A program made the translations under genes and the position numbers. The notes under the pieces were generated by a model that saw only the letters and a program-made list of their open reading frames with translations, did no database searches and had not been told where the DNA came from. DNA of 64,000 bases from Mactra quadrangularis (Eukaryota; Mollusca; Bivalvia; Venerida; Mactridae), in the NCBI GenBank assembly GCA_025267735.1, contig CM046309.1:52148319-52212318 (forward strand). Direction: 5' to 3'. This document shows, piece by piece, positions 24,101 through 35,746 of the stretch. Within the stretch, counting starts at the first letter, position 1. Each line of letters begins with the position of its first letter.

Positions 24101-25496
24101 ACATTACCTTCCTGTTGCCATCAATTACCATGGTGACCACTGATTTAAATCTTTCAATGGGCAAGAAGAAATAGATGACATCCTCTTATTAGTGTTTAGT
24201 TTCCATGGAAACTTCTACTTTTTAACTTTCTCCATAACGTTTTATGGTCCTAGTATATTGCCATTGGAAGTAAAAAAACATAAAATGTTACGTAAGTTAA
24301 AATCTGATCATTTGCACTGCTAATTTTGCTCTTCATGAAAATGATGGTTCAGTACAAAACTAGTGCAAAAAAAGAAGGATGTAGACTATTTTCCACTGAC
24401 CCATCAAAATGTACATGTGGGATCTTCTGGACTGAAGTTTATATTAAATAGGACAATTTTTGTTGTTAAATCTGTTAGAAAATATTTAAGTGCCTGAATA
24501 TAAGCTTAGTTCATGTTTATAATACGGTGAATATAAAATCTCATTATTTGTTGTCTCTTTGTTATGTACCTTAAAATTACAGAATTGGGGCCTATATTAT
24601 CAAAGGTCTTGCTAACAATTCCAGTTGTAAATCCTTCTGTATTACATTACAAAATTATCAAAAGATTTTTTTATGATATGGCCTCTTAGTTCTTGTACCA
24701 GGTAATTGTCCTCATATCTTTCTTCCAATTAAGACATTTTTACTACACTTACAGTATTTCCATAAATGCCTCTGATATTCATGATCTTCCTTTTTGAGTA
24801 TTATTTTAGTAATTGCTGTATCATGAAAAGGGGGAGGCAGAAAATGGTGCAGGATGCATCAGTTGAGGATGTGTTTTATAGTTACTTATTTCTGTACATG
24901 AAGAGTTGTAATAAGGGCAAGAAGAAATAGAATGTATTCTGAATTTAAATTTTTGGACTTTCTGTGCAGTACAAACAAACTTTCACCATTACTATAAAAA
25001 TATATGAACAAAGAACAATTAGATTTAATCAGTGTTGCATGCTTTTCAGAAATAATGTGTAAAAAAAGTATTGAGTTCCAAATAAGGTCAATGAAGATTG
25101 TTCCCTCCTTGTATTCTGATATAGAACAATCACTATGCTAATCTACGGTGTTGTTTCTTCAGTATTTTTCTACTATAGTTTATTTTTGTTAATATACTTT
25201 TATACTTTATATGTATTTTATTTGCAGATTTTTGGATATGTTTTAATATTTTTATATTTTATACATAATATAGTTTGGTTACATCAGTATTACGCCCTTT
25301 TTTGTCTTGCCTTGAATTTCTTACCATTGGATTTCCTGTCTGTGAATGTTTGGTTAAAGTAGTATTCCATGTTAAGTGTTGGTAAGCTGTGATAAAGTGA
25401 TACTATGTATTTTTATCATGTTGAATATTTTTTGTTAAAGAGTCTGTAATTTATTTATGTCCTGTGATAGTATTCTTCAAATATATCTGTGATATT
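24101..25496 (+). other. 3' untranslated and downstream region of the ciliary-type gene
   Basis: No further coding was found. ATTAAA near 24444 is a possible weak polyadenylation signal, but the 3' end cannot be fixed. A decayed copy of the 13797 TIR element lies at 24950-25087. Confidence 0.45.
24950..25087. mobile_element. Decayed copy of the GGAATTCAAAT-type TIR element
   Basis: It shares GTACAAACAAACTTTCAC, GAACAAAGAACAAT.AGATTTAAT and TGAGTTCCAAATAAGGTC with 13797-13979. The right arm is diverged. Confidence 0.55.
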
Positions 25497-25769
25497 TATA
25501 CCCCCGCTTCGAAGAAGAGGGGGGTATACTGTTTTACCCTTGTCCGTCCGTGAGTGGGTCCGTCCGTCTGTCCGTTACAAAATTTCCGTCGCAGTTTTCT
25601 CAGCAACTATAACATGCAGCAGCCTAATACTTTGCATATTGCTTCATCCCATAGTCCCATGTTGTGTAAAGCGATTTCATGCTCCTTGCTCATCTACTTC
25701 CTGTTTGTCGCATAATTTTAGATTTTTGCGGGGGTATCACTAGTGAGCATAAGCTCACAGATTTACTTG
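25497..25769 (+). mobile_element. H1 element copy D
   Basis: A complete single-unit H1: TATACCCCC hairpin, core, GCGGGGGTATC, GTGAGC/GCTCAC stem, ATTTACTTG then T. Near-identical to copies A to C. Confidence 0.85.
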
Positions 25770-27082
25770 TTATACATGTTGCATTATTTCATGTATTGTA
25801 TTTATTGCACAAGTGAGTTGATTTCACTCATCATCAATTATCCCATGATACATTACTCCAATATACTCGGTTATTTACTGTGGGTCATTTGGTTTGGAAA
25901 ACCTCATAATCATGAATAATTAATAAGGCTGTTTCATAGGTTCTACTAGAAAACCATTGCCGAAAAATAACCAATGAAATTACATTTAATATCTAAGGTT
26001 TGGTTTACCATTCAAAATGGCGGCCTCCATGAGTGATTTTTAGACTTTTGGCGATTTTGCCGAAAGGCTTAAGTTGTACCACAAATCGAAAACTAGCGAC
26101 GAAAATGCATAAGTTTAACTTGCGGAGTGATACATATGTCTCTGATTTACTACTCAGTCAATTTTTAAGCCATAAAAGTAGTTCCATCATTGTTCCATTG
26201 ATCAGTAACAGGTGTTTTAAGCGTGTGGAAGGGGCGTAGTCAAATCTCATTAATACACTAAGCAGTATACATAATAACCACAGCAAATCAAGGGTTTACA
26301 TTCCATGTTGAAAAGTTTATGAAGTAGGAGCAATTAAATTATTAATATATTGATAGTGTCTGTAGCTGTTTAATGTAATGATACTGCGGTCATTCATTGT
26401 ATTACTTGAAGTTTAAGTTGTTTTACAGTATCGTACCATATTTAACTACACTAATGAACCTACAGAATTTGTATGTGTAGTGTACAGGGAAAAACTATAC
26501 TTTAAGATTTTGTGTGGCAAGAAGAGGAAAATAAAATCTTTATAATATTTGCCCGTTATACAGGGTACAATATACATTTGGCCCGCATTTTTTGCCCTGC
26601 TTGATTGGTACTAATGTGTAAGGAGCAATCATTAGTATGGATTTGTTATGTTTCAATGTGCACATCTTTCTGTGTTTCAATACTTTGGAAAATCCCAGTA
26701 TGTTGTCATTGTTATTGAAGAGTATTTAATTGTAGCATGCGATTTCATTGGAAGATGATTGGTCTCCCCTGCCTTATGGATATTCATGAAATTGAGATTT
26801 CGCCAGTCAAATTGCCATATACATATGCAGTGTAATGGAAGAAAGTACTGTGGTTGCTGACGATTAATTTCACTGTGCATTATTTTCTGTCTGTGTTATA
26901 ACATTCAAATACATAAGTGATTTTTTTCTTGATTTACTTCTGTTTAATGACTTTTGTTTTTGTAAGGCTTGTCATGGTTATCTTTCATGCCTGCTTGAAG
27001 ATATTCTAAAGTTTAAACCATTTTAAATACACTTTGACTTCAAGTAATGTGATACATGGAATATATTATGAATTTATATAAG
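25770..27082. other. Intergenic AT-rich stretch
   Basis: No gene was recognised. It contains one AAAATGGCGGC (YY1-type) motif at 26014-26024 with an ATG that runs into a stop after eight codons. Confidence 0.5.
26014..26024 (+). promoter_or_regulatory. YY1-like motif
   Basis: AAAATGGCGGC matches the YY1 core found near animal transcription starts. No exon was found downstream, so this may be a relic or chance. Confidence 0.2.
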
Positions 27083-27232
27083 TATAGTCAATTTTTTCTC
27101 AACTGTCAAAGTTTGAATAATTTCATGGTGATTGAATACACACTATTGCAATACCTTGATTTTTAGACAAGGAACACAAAGTCACTGTGAAATTGTTTTT
27201 ATGTTTTGATAGTTCAGAAAAAATGTACAATA
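27083..27232. mobile_element. Palindromic MITE, TATAG-TTCTCAACTG family, copy 2
   Basis: The left arm TATAGTCAATTTTTTCTCAAC with AAGTTTGAATAATTTCATGG is inverse to the right arm, TCACTGTGAAATTG and TTTTGATAGTTCAGAAAAAA. Length about 150 bp. Confidence 0.7.
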
Positions 27233-27363
27233 AATGTGTTTTAATGAATATTGTTTCTAGTAAATATTACATGTTTTTGTACTGAATATATATTTTGCAT
27301 TTATAAACCTACCTTTTGTGAATAGATCTCTCAATTTTTTTACTGTTTAAATGTTTTTGTTGG

Positions 27364-27520
27364 TATAGTCCATTTTTTCTCAACTGTCAGAGTATTCAAA
27401 GTTTGAATAATTTCATGATGAATGGTTACACACTTTCTCAATATCACGAGTGTTAGACAAAGATCGTTTAGTCACCGTGAAATTATTCATGTTTTGAGAG
27501 TTGAGAAAAACCAAACTATA
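27364..27520. mobile_element. Palindromic MITE, TATAG-TTCTCAACTG family, copy 3
   Basis: The left tip TATAGTCCATTTTTTCTCAA and the right tip GAGTTGAGAAAAACC.AACTATA are inverse, with TTTGAATAATTTCATG and CGTGAAATTATTCATG inside. It serves as the empty-site reference for the H1 insertion at 16466. Confidence 0.75.
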
Positions 27521-27588
27521 TAATCCTAAATAATTATCAGATACTGTGATTAGTTTTAAAACCAAGGTAGACCAAAATATTGACATTG

Positions 27589-27661
27589 CGGGTTTAGCGG
27601 AAAACAGTCATAACTCAATATAAGAAAAGAGTGAGTTACGACTGTTTTGTGCTAAACCTAC
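27589..27661. mobile_element. Very short palindromic MITE (GGGTTTAGC/GCTAAACC)
   Basis: GGGTTTAGCGGAAAACAGTC and AACTCA are matched in inverse by TGAGTTACGACTGTTTTG and GCTAAACC. Same family as 22261-22330. Confidence 0.7.
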
Positions 27662-27888
27662 GATTGTGGTTCAGCATTGTGGTTTTAATAGGAGATAGGT
27701 TTAAGTTAGACGTAAAGAAGAAGTTTTTTTAGAACATCTATTGAAGTAAGCTGAGGTGATCTTTAATATTGTTTCAGTATTTAAATATTATGTATGTAAA
27801 ATTTTGTAAGGAGCTTTCATGTGATCATTTTGATTTAACATTTTTTTTCTATGTACATGTAATATCAGACTGTTTTTTATCATATTTT

Positions 27889-28385
27889 AGCTCGACTTTA
27901 TGAAGTAAATGGAGAGCTCTCCTACTCGCCCTAGCGTCCGCATCCATATTTCTGATTAAAGTTTTTGTGCAGTAAAATATTTTTTATTGTAACTTTTTTA
28001 TTTCTTAAGGTATTAACTTCAAACTTTAGATTTATGTTCCTTTATTATCAACCACATCTCATGTGACAAGCTTGAACTTAGAATTTTCTAAACAAAATAT
28101 TTGTTTGTTACTTCAACTGTTTTAATTCTGTAGGTATCAATTTCAAACTTTAAATAATTATGTTCCTAACTTTCAACCACAACTCATGTGACAAGGTTTA
28201 TAACTCCAAAAATTTTTTTTCGAAACTGTCTCCCATGAAATTTCTTTAAAGGAAAACCTTATTTTTTACTTCTTTATTCCTGAAGGTATCTATAGGAACA
28301 TATAAATTTATATGTTCCTTATCATCAACCATATCTCATGTGACAAATACTTAGTCGAGCATGCTGTCTCTACTGACAGCTCTTG
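27889..28385 (+). mobile_element. H2 element copy 2, three tandem units
   Basis: The 5' end AGCTCGACTTTATGAAG and GAGAGCTCTCCTACTCGCCC match copy 1. Three diverged units follow (TCATGTGAC near 28054, 28186 and 28338). The end has TAGTCGAGCATGCTGTC-loop-GACAGC-TCTTG then T. Copy 1 has seven units, so unit number varies between insertions. Confidence 0.85.
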
Positions 28386-28630
28386 TTATACTTGCTCTTG
28401 TTTATGTGTTATTTTTTATTCTTTTTTACGCTCAAAATATATTTAATTTGTTTACTAAAATCTTGATAATTGTTATTATTACAATGTATGATAACAGGAG
28501 TATTGATAACTTATCTAGAAAGTTGTGGAAACTAGCATCTAGAAAGTTGTGGGTTGCTAGTTTCTGAAACAAAAAACGTGGAAAAAATGTTCCTGATCTT
28601 GGTTTCAAACCTGTAACTTCTTGATGCTCT

Positions 28631-28906
28631 TTTGTGGGGTTTAACGCCGTAGCATTACATTGGTCATATAACGGCAGTCAGTCAACCTACTTACTGTTCT
28701 TGGAAAGGCTAAATCTCTGGATTTACTCGTTAAGCAACTACTAGGCACATACTGCCCTACATGATAAAGAATCGTTAGTAGGAGCGAGAATGGCGATAGA
28801 AATAACTTCATGACCATGTTCCATGAAAATATGCCTTGCCCGGGAATCAAACCCATTGCCCTTGATCAGAAGACTTGCATGCTACCAACGGAGCTACCCA
28901 GGCTGC
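28631..28906 (-). mobile_element. tRNA-derived SINE, minus strand
   Basis: Read on the minus strand it starts GCAGCCTGGGTAGCTCCGTTGG (A box region) and has GGTTTGATTCCCGGGC (B box). A body follows, then the tail CGCCGT/TACGGCGTTAAACCCC. It is the same family as 47857-48163. Confidence 0.8.
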
Positions 28907-29751
28907 TAATTCTAGATGCTAAAATGGGAATTACCATATCACCAGATTAAACTAGTGTATAAAGCTGTATCCGATGATATATGATTTGACAAAGAACCTA
29001 AGTATGTATTTATATATTATGATGAGGCCACAACAATTTGATCATGTGTTCGTCGGATTTACCGCACCTAAAAATCCGAAAATGAAAAAAAAATACCGCA
29101 CCTTGAAATTTGTACCGCATCAAGATTTTTAAGTCATTTTTTTTGGCACTCGAACAAAAAAAAATGAGTAAAAAAATCAATAATTTGATGTCTAATTATC
29201 ATCATTAACCACTATAACTTAACTAAATTGTAACCATACAGTCATGTTTTCATGTTAACATACGTCATTAGTAATGAAAATGACACGATCCTTTGTTCTT
29301 CTTAATCCAAAAATTCCTAGTTAATATTTACTTATAAAATGAATACGTCAATAATAAATGCAATGCATGTTTATGATAATCTTTAACACATGATACATCT
29401 TAAATCGATTTAACATCAATTGAATAGTGACGTAGACACCATGTCTCCATAAACTCTACTTTGCTCTGGATACGTGCCGTCATAATTATGTTCACCTGCT
29501 GAGTACAAATAATTCAGAATACATGTACTACTGGTGACAAGCAGGAAAGACAATGTAGAAGATTTCATACTCTAATGTTAATGCACCAAAATACTCAAAC
29601 ACACTTGTTTAATTGCAAGTTATCATTATGACACCCACAAATGATAGAAAACAATTGATTTGTCACTAGTGATTACACTCTTGATTTCATCATTAGCATT
29701 GAAAAGTGCCGAAGTGTTTTGACTTTACAAAGAAGCCATTGAAGTCGTTTT
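28907..29751. other. Intergenic stretch, nothing recognised
   Basis: AT-rich with poly-A tracts near 29086 and 29160. No coding, RNA or repeat feature was identified. Confidence 0.5.
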
Positions 29752-31160
29752 TATACCCCCGCTTCGAAGAAGAGGGGGGTATACTGTTTTACCATTGTCC
29801 GTGCGTGCGTGCGTCTGTTACAAAATTTCCGTCGCAGTTTTCTCAGCAACTATAACATGCAGCAGCCTAATACTTTGCATATTGCTTCATCCCATAGTCC
29901 CATGTGGTGTAAAGCGATTTCATGCTCCTTGCTCATCTACTTCCTGTTTGTCCGTCCGTCCATTACAAAATTTTCGTCGCAGTTTTCTCAGCAACTATGA
30001 CATGCAGCAGCCTAATACTTTGCATATTGCTTCATCCCATAGTCCCATGTGGTGTAAAGCGATTTAATGCTCCTTGCTCATCTACTTTCTGTTTGTCCGT
30101 CCGTCCGTTACAAAATTTTCGTCGCATTTTTCTCAGCAACTATAACATGCAGCAGCCTTATACTTCGCATATTGCTTCATCCCATAGTCCCATGTGGTGT
30201 AAAGCGATTTCATGCTCCTTGCTCATCTACTTCCTGTTTGTCCGTCCGTCCGTTACAAAATTTTCGTCGCAGTTTTCTCAGCAACTATAACTTGCAGCAG
30301 CCTAATACTTCGCATATTGCTTCATCCCATAGTCCCATGTGGTGTTAAGCGATTTCATGCTCCTTGCTCATCTACTTCCTGTTTGTCAGTCCGTCCGTCC
30401 GTTACAAAATTTTCGTCGCAGTTTTCTCAGCAACTATAACATGCAGCAGCCTAATACTTCGCATATTGCTTCATCCCATAGTCCCGTGTGGTGTAAAGCG
30501 ATTTCATGCTCCTTGCTCATCTACTTCCTGTATGTCCGTCCGTCCGTTACAAAATTTTCGTCGCAGTTTTCAAGGCCACTATAACATGCAGCAGCCTAAT
30601 ACTTTGCATATTGCTTCATCCCATAGTCCCATGTGGTGTAAAGCGATTTCATGCTCCTTGCTCATCTACTTCCTGTTTGTCCGTCCGTCCGTCCGTTACA
30701 AAATTTTCGTCGCAGTTTTCAAAGCCACTATAACATGCAGCAGCCTAATACTTTGCATATTGCTTCATCCCATAGTCCCATGTGGTGTAAAGCGATTTCA
30801 TGCTCCTTGCTCATCTACTTCCTGTTTGTCCGTCCGTCCGTCCGTTACAAAATTTTCGTCGCAGTTTTCTCAGCAACTATAACATGCAGCAGCCTAATAC
30901 TTTGCATATTGCTTCATCCCATAGTCCCATGTGGTGTAAAGCGATTTCATGCTCCTTGCTCATCTACTTCCTGTTTGTCACATATTGTTTTTGATTTTGT
31001 TACTTTATAGACAAAATTTCCGTCACAGTTTTCTCAGCAACTATAACATGCAGCTGCCTGATACTTTGCATATTGCTTCATCCCATAGTCCCATGTGGTG
31101 TAAAGTGATTTCATGCTCCTTGCTCATCTACTTCCTGTTTGTCAGTCCGTCCGTCCGTCC
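29752..31160 (+). mobile_element. H1 element copy E expanded into a nine-unit tandem array
   Basis: It starts with the usual TATACCCCC hairpin, then has nine core units at a period of about 145 bp. Each has TTACAAAATTTTCGTCGCAG or a variant (near 29818, 29964, 30110, 30256, 30401, 30549, 30696, 30845 and 31012) and GTGTAAAGCGATTTCATGCTC. Units are separated by CCGTCCGT tracts of variable length. Unit 9 follows a divergent spacer at 30979-31010. The GTGAGC/GCTCAC-CTTG end is absent, so the 3' end is lost. Serial open frames of up to 172 codons arise because the unit lacks stops in two frames; they shift frame between units and are not genes. Confidence 0.85.
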
Positions 31161-33219
31161 TATTTAGTGAGCAAGTCCATTGTTTAAAGTACAATAACAC
31201 GCATGACCTAGAATACGACCTGTACGGTTATACACGTGTTTATTACAACCGTAGTGACTATAAATCAATTTATTAAAAGTGGCATGTTATTGTACTTTTA
31301 ATTTTGGACACATTAGTTTTTGGGGAAACAATATTATGGCACAGTTTCAAAGTATTTATTCTTATGAGAACAACATTAATTGTCAGTGCGTGTATTTTGC
31401 CAAAAGCTTCCGATAAAGCGCGATTTACAAACGAAGACTGTTAATAGACAGATTCCAGGTTAGCAAAAATGAAATCCGTCTTGTCTAATGCCACGACTAT
31501 GTCGAAAAGGAAGCTTTAGTACATTTTATAGCGAAAGAATATTTGTTTCACTAAACGGATATATATGTACTAATGACAAAATTATTCACAAAACAGCTTA
31601 GTCTGCAAAACGTTGAATTGTTGTTAAATTATGTGCTCCTCTGTTACAAAGCCCATGAGTTTTGTGAGGTTTTCCACATGTTACTGACTAAGCAAATTTA
31701 CATAAGAAACTCATATTTCAACATTTATATCCAATTATAACGATAATAGATACTTGTGCAAGAATTAAGTCTATGAAAAAACCTCACATTATTTTGTCAT
31801 TTGTATTTTCGCGACGCAGAAATACATTATGATATAATCCGTATTGAAGTGAACACTATCTTGATAAACGAATGAAAAATTGAATACCAATACATTAAAT
31901 ACAACATTGCAGTTTTGATTCTCCTGCAATAACTTAACTGAACCTAAAAATGTAAACGGCCACATGTATACTTTTGTTACAATATCCGTAATTTTGCCTG
32001 ACATTAGTTGTTATTTTTAAACAAAAACGAATGTATATATTAAATCAATTTAAAAACAGAAAACGTTTACAAGTCATTTTACATTATTTTAAAGCGCTTT
32101 TGTATTTAGTAAAACAGGGAAGGTCGTGTAATGATTTTTCAATTAGAAAATAATTGGAAAACAAAAATCACACGTCCAGTATTCCGACAATATTTCCTTG
32201 AAAGAAGTCTCAAATTGTGTGATACATAAGTTGTCCTATTTTTATTAAATCGTAAAGAAATGACGAACTTAAAGTAAATGTTCAAACAATGATAAAGAAA
32301 TATCGTCGCATTGAAATTAACTCGTATTATGATAGTGACCTTTAAATTCTGTAACATTGAACAGAGGGGAAACTATCTAGAACGATATTTACTCATTACA
32401 GAGAAATGTTTTATAGTGTATGTAATTCAGTTTCTGTGAGATATATAAATCTTAAAAAGATCAAAGGAAGTGTTATGGAACTATTTTATTTTGTGATTTC
32501 GTCCGAATTGGAAATATTACGATTATTATATTGCAGTATTTCATTTCTCAAGATTATTCCCAAAATGCAATTGATGGAAGATACATTAATTCTTTAGTGT
32601 TATGCAACGAATGATTAATGTAAAACAGATGTGAAACATTTGTTATTGAAGATGTATAGCTCTATATAACTGTCAATATTCCATAACATGTTTTGTGATA
32701 TGAAGTTATTGCATTCAAAGATAAGGCAGACATTTAAGTTACATTGATGACCTAACAGAATTCATCGAAATCAATTCAACAACATTGTGAGATATGGAAA
32801 CATTGATCATAAATCATCAAATGTTTTGAAATGACTTCTTATTCCGCCAATTACCTTAATGATCCACATTTCTTATTATTTTCGGGCTTTTTATTCCAAT
32901 ATTTAACTATGTTTGGTCGTACTACAACAGAAAAAAATCTTTCACTGGGCCTGGAGAGTCTTGTAGCTGCTGTTTGATTCAATGAAATGGTGGAAAGAAC
33001 TCAATGAAGACATGCTGACTCGTCCAAAAAGGCAGACTACTACCACTTCAATTCAGCCTGATGTCTTACCAGCTACTGACTCCAGGCCTTTCTTTAATTA
33101 TGAAGTATAATTTAGTACATCTACATGCAATGAAAACCAAACGCTTTTTTAAGTCGTCAAAATAATGTATAGCCTCACTGCATATTCATTCATTTATTAG
33201 AGTTTAAATCCCCTTTTAG
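31161..33219. other. Intergenic stretch, nothing recognised except a minor repeat
   Basis: AT-rich. The segment about 32680-32750 (AACATGTTTTGT...CAAAGATAAGGCAGACAT) resembles 52995-53050. No coding exon was recognised on either strand. Confidence 0.45.
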
Positions 33220-33475
33220 TGCAATTAGAGGTTAATATTAGAGTCCATAACTTATGATCATAAAATAATTCGTACGTCCCTATATAGAGTCCCCCGTGTA
33301 TATACATGTACACTACATTATTATATTTTTTATAATGAAATTATAGAATTTTGTAACTGGTATACGATAATGTATACGGAACCGATTTTAATAGCATTCG
33401 TTGATGAATATTATTATTAAAGTACATGTATATGTGTGCGTATTTAACAAGTTTAAGGACTCTGGTGCCAATGGT
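33220..33475. mobile_element. Second, shortened copy of the hAT-like element
   Basis: The right end GGACTCTGGTGCCAATG and the left block AGAGTCCATAACTTATGATC plus ATAAAATAATTCGTACGT match both ends of 3309-4126. The orientation is inverted and most of the interior is missing. The outermost left bases have decayed, so no target duplication can be read. Confidence 0.65.
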
Positions 33476-34700
33476 TATTATCAGTGCGGGTAACAAGTCT
33501 CTTTCTACATTGTCTAAACGTTAACGTATGTTTTACGATGTCATTTACCTTTGCGGGTTGTTCTGGTTTCTCTGACAAATCTCTTAAAGCGTAAACGTTT
33601 TTAAGAAATTCTTACTTAAATAGTTTTGAAGTTGGTGGTATGATAAAAGAAAGTGAAATTTTGTAACAATCAAGTGACTCCTAAAGATTTAATAGTTTCA
33701 CGTCTTTATATAATACACTATTTCAATGGGAAGAAAAAGGAGAAAGAAAAAAATATTTGAGATGTAACTGACACGTCACTTGATAAAGAATTGCGTTGTA
33801 GCCTATACATGTACATCATTTGTGTGAACTAAATGTACAAAGTAAGTCTACTAATTAACACACTGTTTGTCAAGAGAAACTTAACACAATTGATGGTATG
33901 ACAGAAGTGTGCAATGTAACATACGTCTGTGTTATCATTTCTTTGGGGACGTTTTATGAAGAAGAACCCGACACATACTTATCAGTATTGACTTTGTTAA
34001 TACAAACGTTAAGCCCTTATTAGTGGACATAGGCATTTCATGCAACGTGCATTTCGATTCATTTTGTTGTTGTAAATACGAAGTCTAGCTGAAAATCTAA
34101 ATAAGATGTATCTGACACTTTTATATCTTGTCTTGAGACTTACAAGACTTTTCTGATCAATTGCTAATTAGAAACAAAACAATGTAAAATGAGAAGCAAT
34201 GAGAAACTTTACGTCAACCTAAGATTCTAGAAATTTTAATTTCATGAAATAACTGCCGTGAGTAAATTCATTCAGATATAGAAATATGTGGTTTCTACAC
34301 ACGTGACTCTGTGGACATATTTAGACAAGAAGTAGAATCTACTCAAACTCCTTTGCCATTTTTTTGCTAATTTACGAATTAAAAGAACATTATCAAGACA
34401 TATCTGAAAATTCAAAGACAATCATAATTCAATTTTGTGCTAAACTAAGCTCACTTCGAAATTGGCTTAGCCTTCCTTTAGGACCAAACACATTTTCATT
34501 TCATATTACGAAAGAGACTTTATATGGAAACAATAAATCACTTACCAAATGTAATTCTGAAGGGCACTTTGTTGGTCTTAATTAAAAACGACCAGCTTAT
34601 ACTATATACTAACTCACGCAGATATTTAAATTAAGAATTGAAACATTCCATTAACTTGAAACTTGAAACTTTTTTTCTTTTCTTAAGGGTGTATCAGGAT
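33476..34700. other. Intergenic stretch, nothing recognised
   Basis: AT-rich, no supported gene, RNA or repeat on either strand. Confidence 0.45.
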
Positions 34701-35520
34701 TTGAAATTGAAAACAAATCTATGAAGTGGGTGTGGTTACTAAACATATTAAAATATCCATAAATTCCAAAATAATTTGGATGTATTTTGTAAGTGATGCA
34801 TTAAGTGTATAGGTGTGACAGTGAAAATATAAAAAAAACCTCAACAAATAAGACAAAGAAATGAAAACATTTAACCTAACCTTGAAATAGCCTTCCGAAC
34901 GTCAGTCCAAACACATAATTAAAGTTCTTTTTTCATAAATCTAAATGTTGATATAGGTTGTCCATGTAACATATTACAATGTTTTAGGGTGAATTACACA
35001 AGAAGTATTTCCAAAATGTAAATTTGATAATTCATTTCAACACAGCCATTACACATTTTAATTCACAGTTTACACACAAGAGCCCAGTGCAATTTTCCCC
35101 TCATATTGTATGTTCTATGTATGTGATAAGAAGGAAAAATTAAACTGGCTCCTGTGGTAAAATTGTAAATAAAATCCTGTAATCATGCGTGGTGATGAAT
35201 TATCAAATTTACATTTTGGAAATACTTTTTGTCTGATTCACTCTAAGACATTGTAAAATGTTATATGGACATTCTATAACATCATTTGGAATTATGAAAA
35301 AAGAACTTTAATTATGTGTTCGGACATTGGCAATTTCAAGGTTAGGATAAATGTTTTCATTTCTTTCTAAATGTCTTATTTGTTTGAGTTTTTTTATATT
35401 TTCACTGTCACATCTATACACTTAATGCATCACTTAAAAATATATCAAAATTATTGGGAATTTATGGATAGTTTGATATAATTAGTTACCCCACCCACTT
35501 AATTTTTTTTTCAATTTCAA
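34701..35520. mobile_element. Large foldback element, about 820 bp, nearly a full palindrome
   Basis: The left arm, TTGAAATTGAAAACAAAT through GACAGTGAAAATATAAAA and AACCTTGAAAT, reappears in inverse on the right (AACCTCACC-type spacing, TATATTTTCACTGTCAC, TTTTTTTTCAATTTCAA). Pairing continues inward (CCAAAATGTAAATTTGATAA with its inverse near 35195-35225) to a centre near 35110. No protein is encoded. Confidence 0.75.
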
Positions 35521-35746
35521 CAATTGATAAACCATTAAATGCTTATACTTTAAAGAAACATATTCAATGGTGTTTTACATTTACAACACTTATTAAACAT
35601 AGTTACAATGTATACGTGATTAACTATTGAAAATATCTTTGAAATAAATGGGTTTTTAGTCTTTTTTTGAAAACATCAATATAATTACATTGTCTGAACC
35701 CGAGAGGTAGATCATTTCAAAGCTGTGGACCTGCTGTTTAAAACCC

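Noticed and set aside
26020..26050. ATGGCGGCCTCCATG as a gene start
   Set aside because: The frame stops after eight codons and no donor site follows in a suitable place. Kept only as a weak YY1-type motif.
29752..31160. CRISPR-like array
   Set aside because: The repeats are 145 bp and directly abutting apart from CCGT tracts, with no unique spacers. The genome is eukaryotic.
29795..31167. Ladder of overlapping open frames of 63 to 172 codons with repeated CSSLILCILLHPIVPCGVKR-type peptides
   Set aside because: They come from the 145-bp tandem units of H1. The unit length is not a multiple of three and the frame rotates at each unit, so no single repeat protein is encoded.
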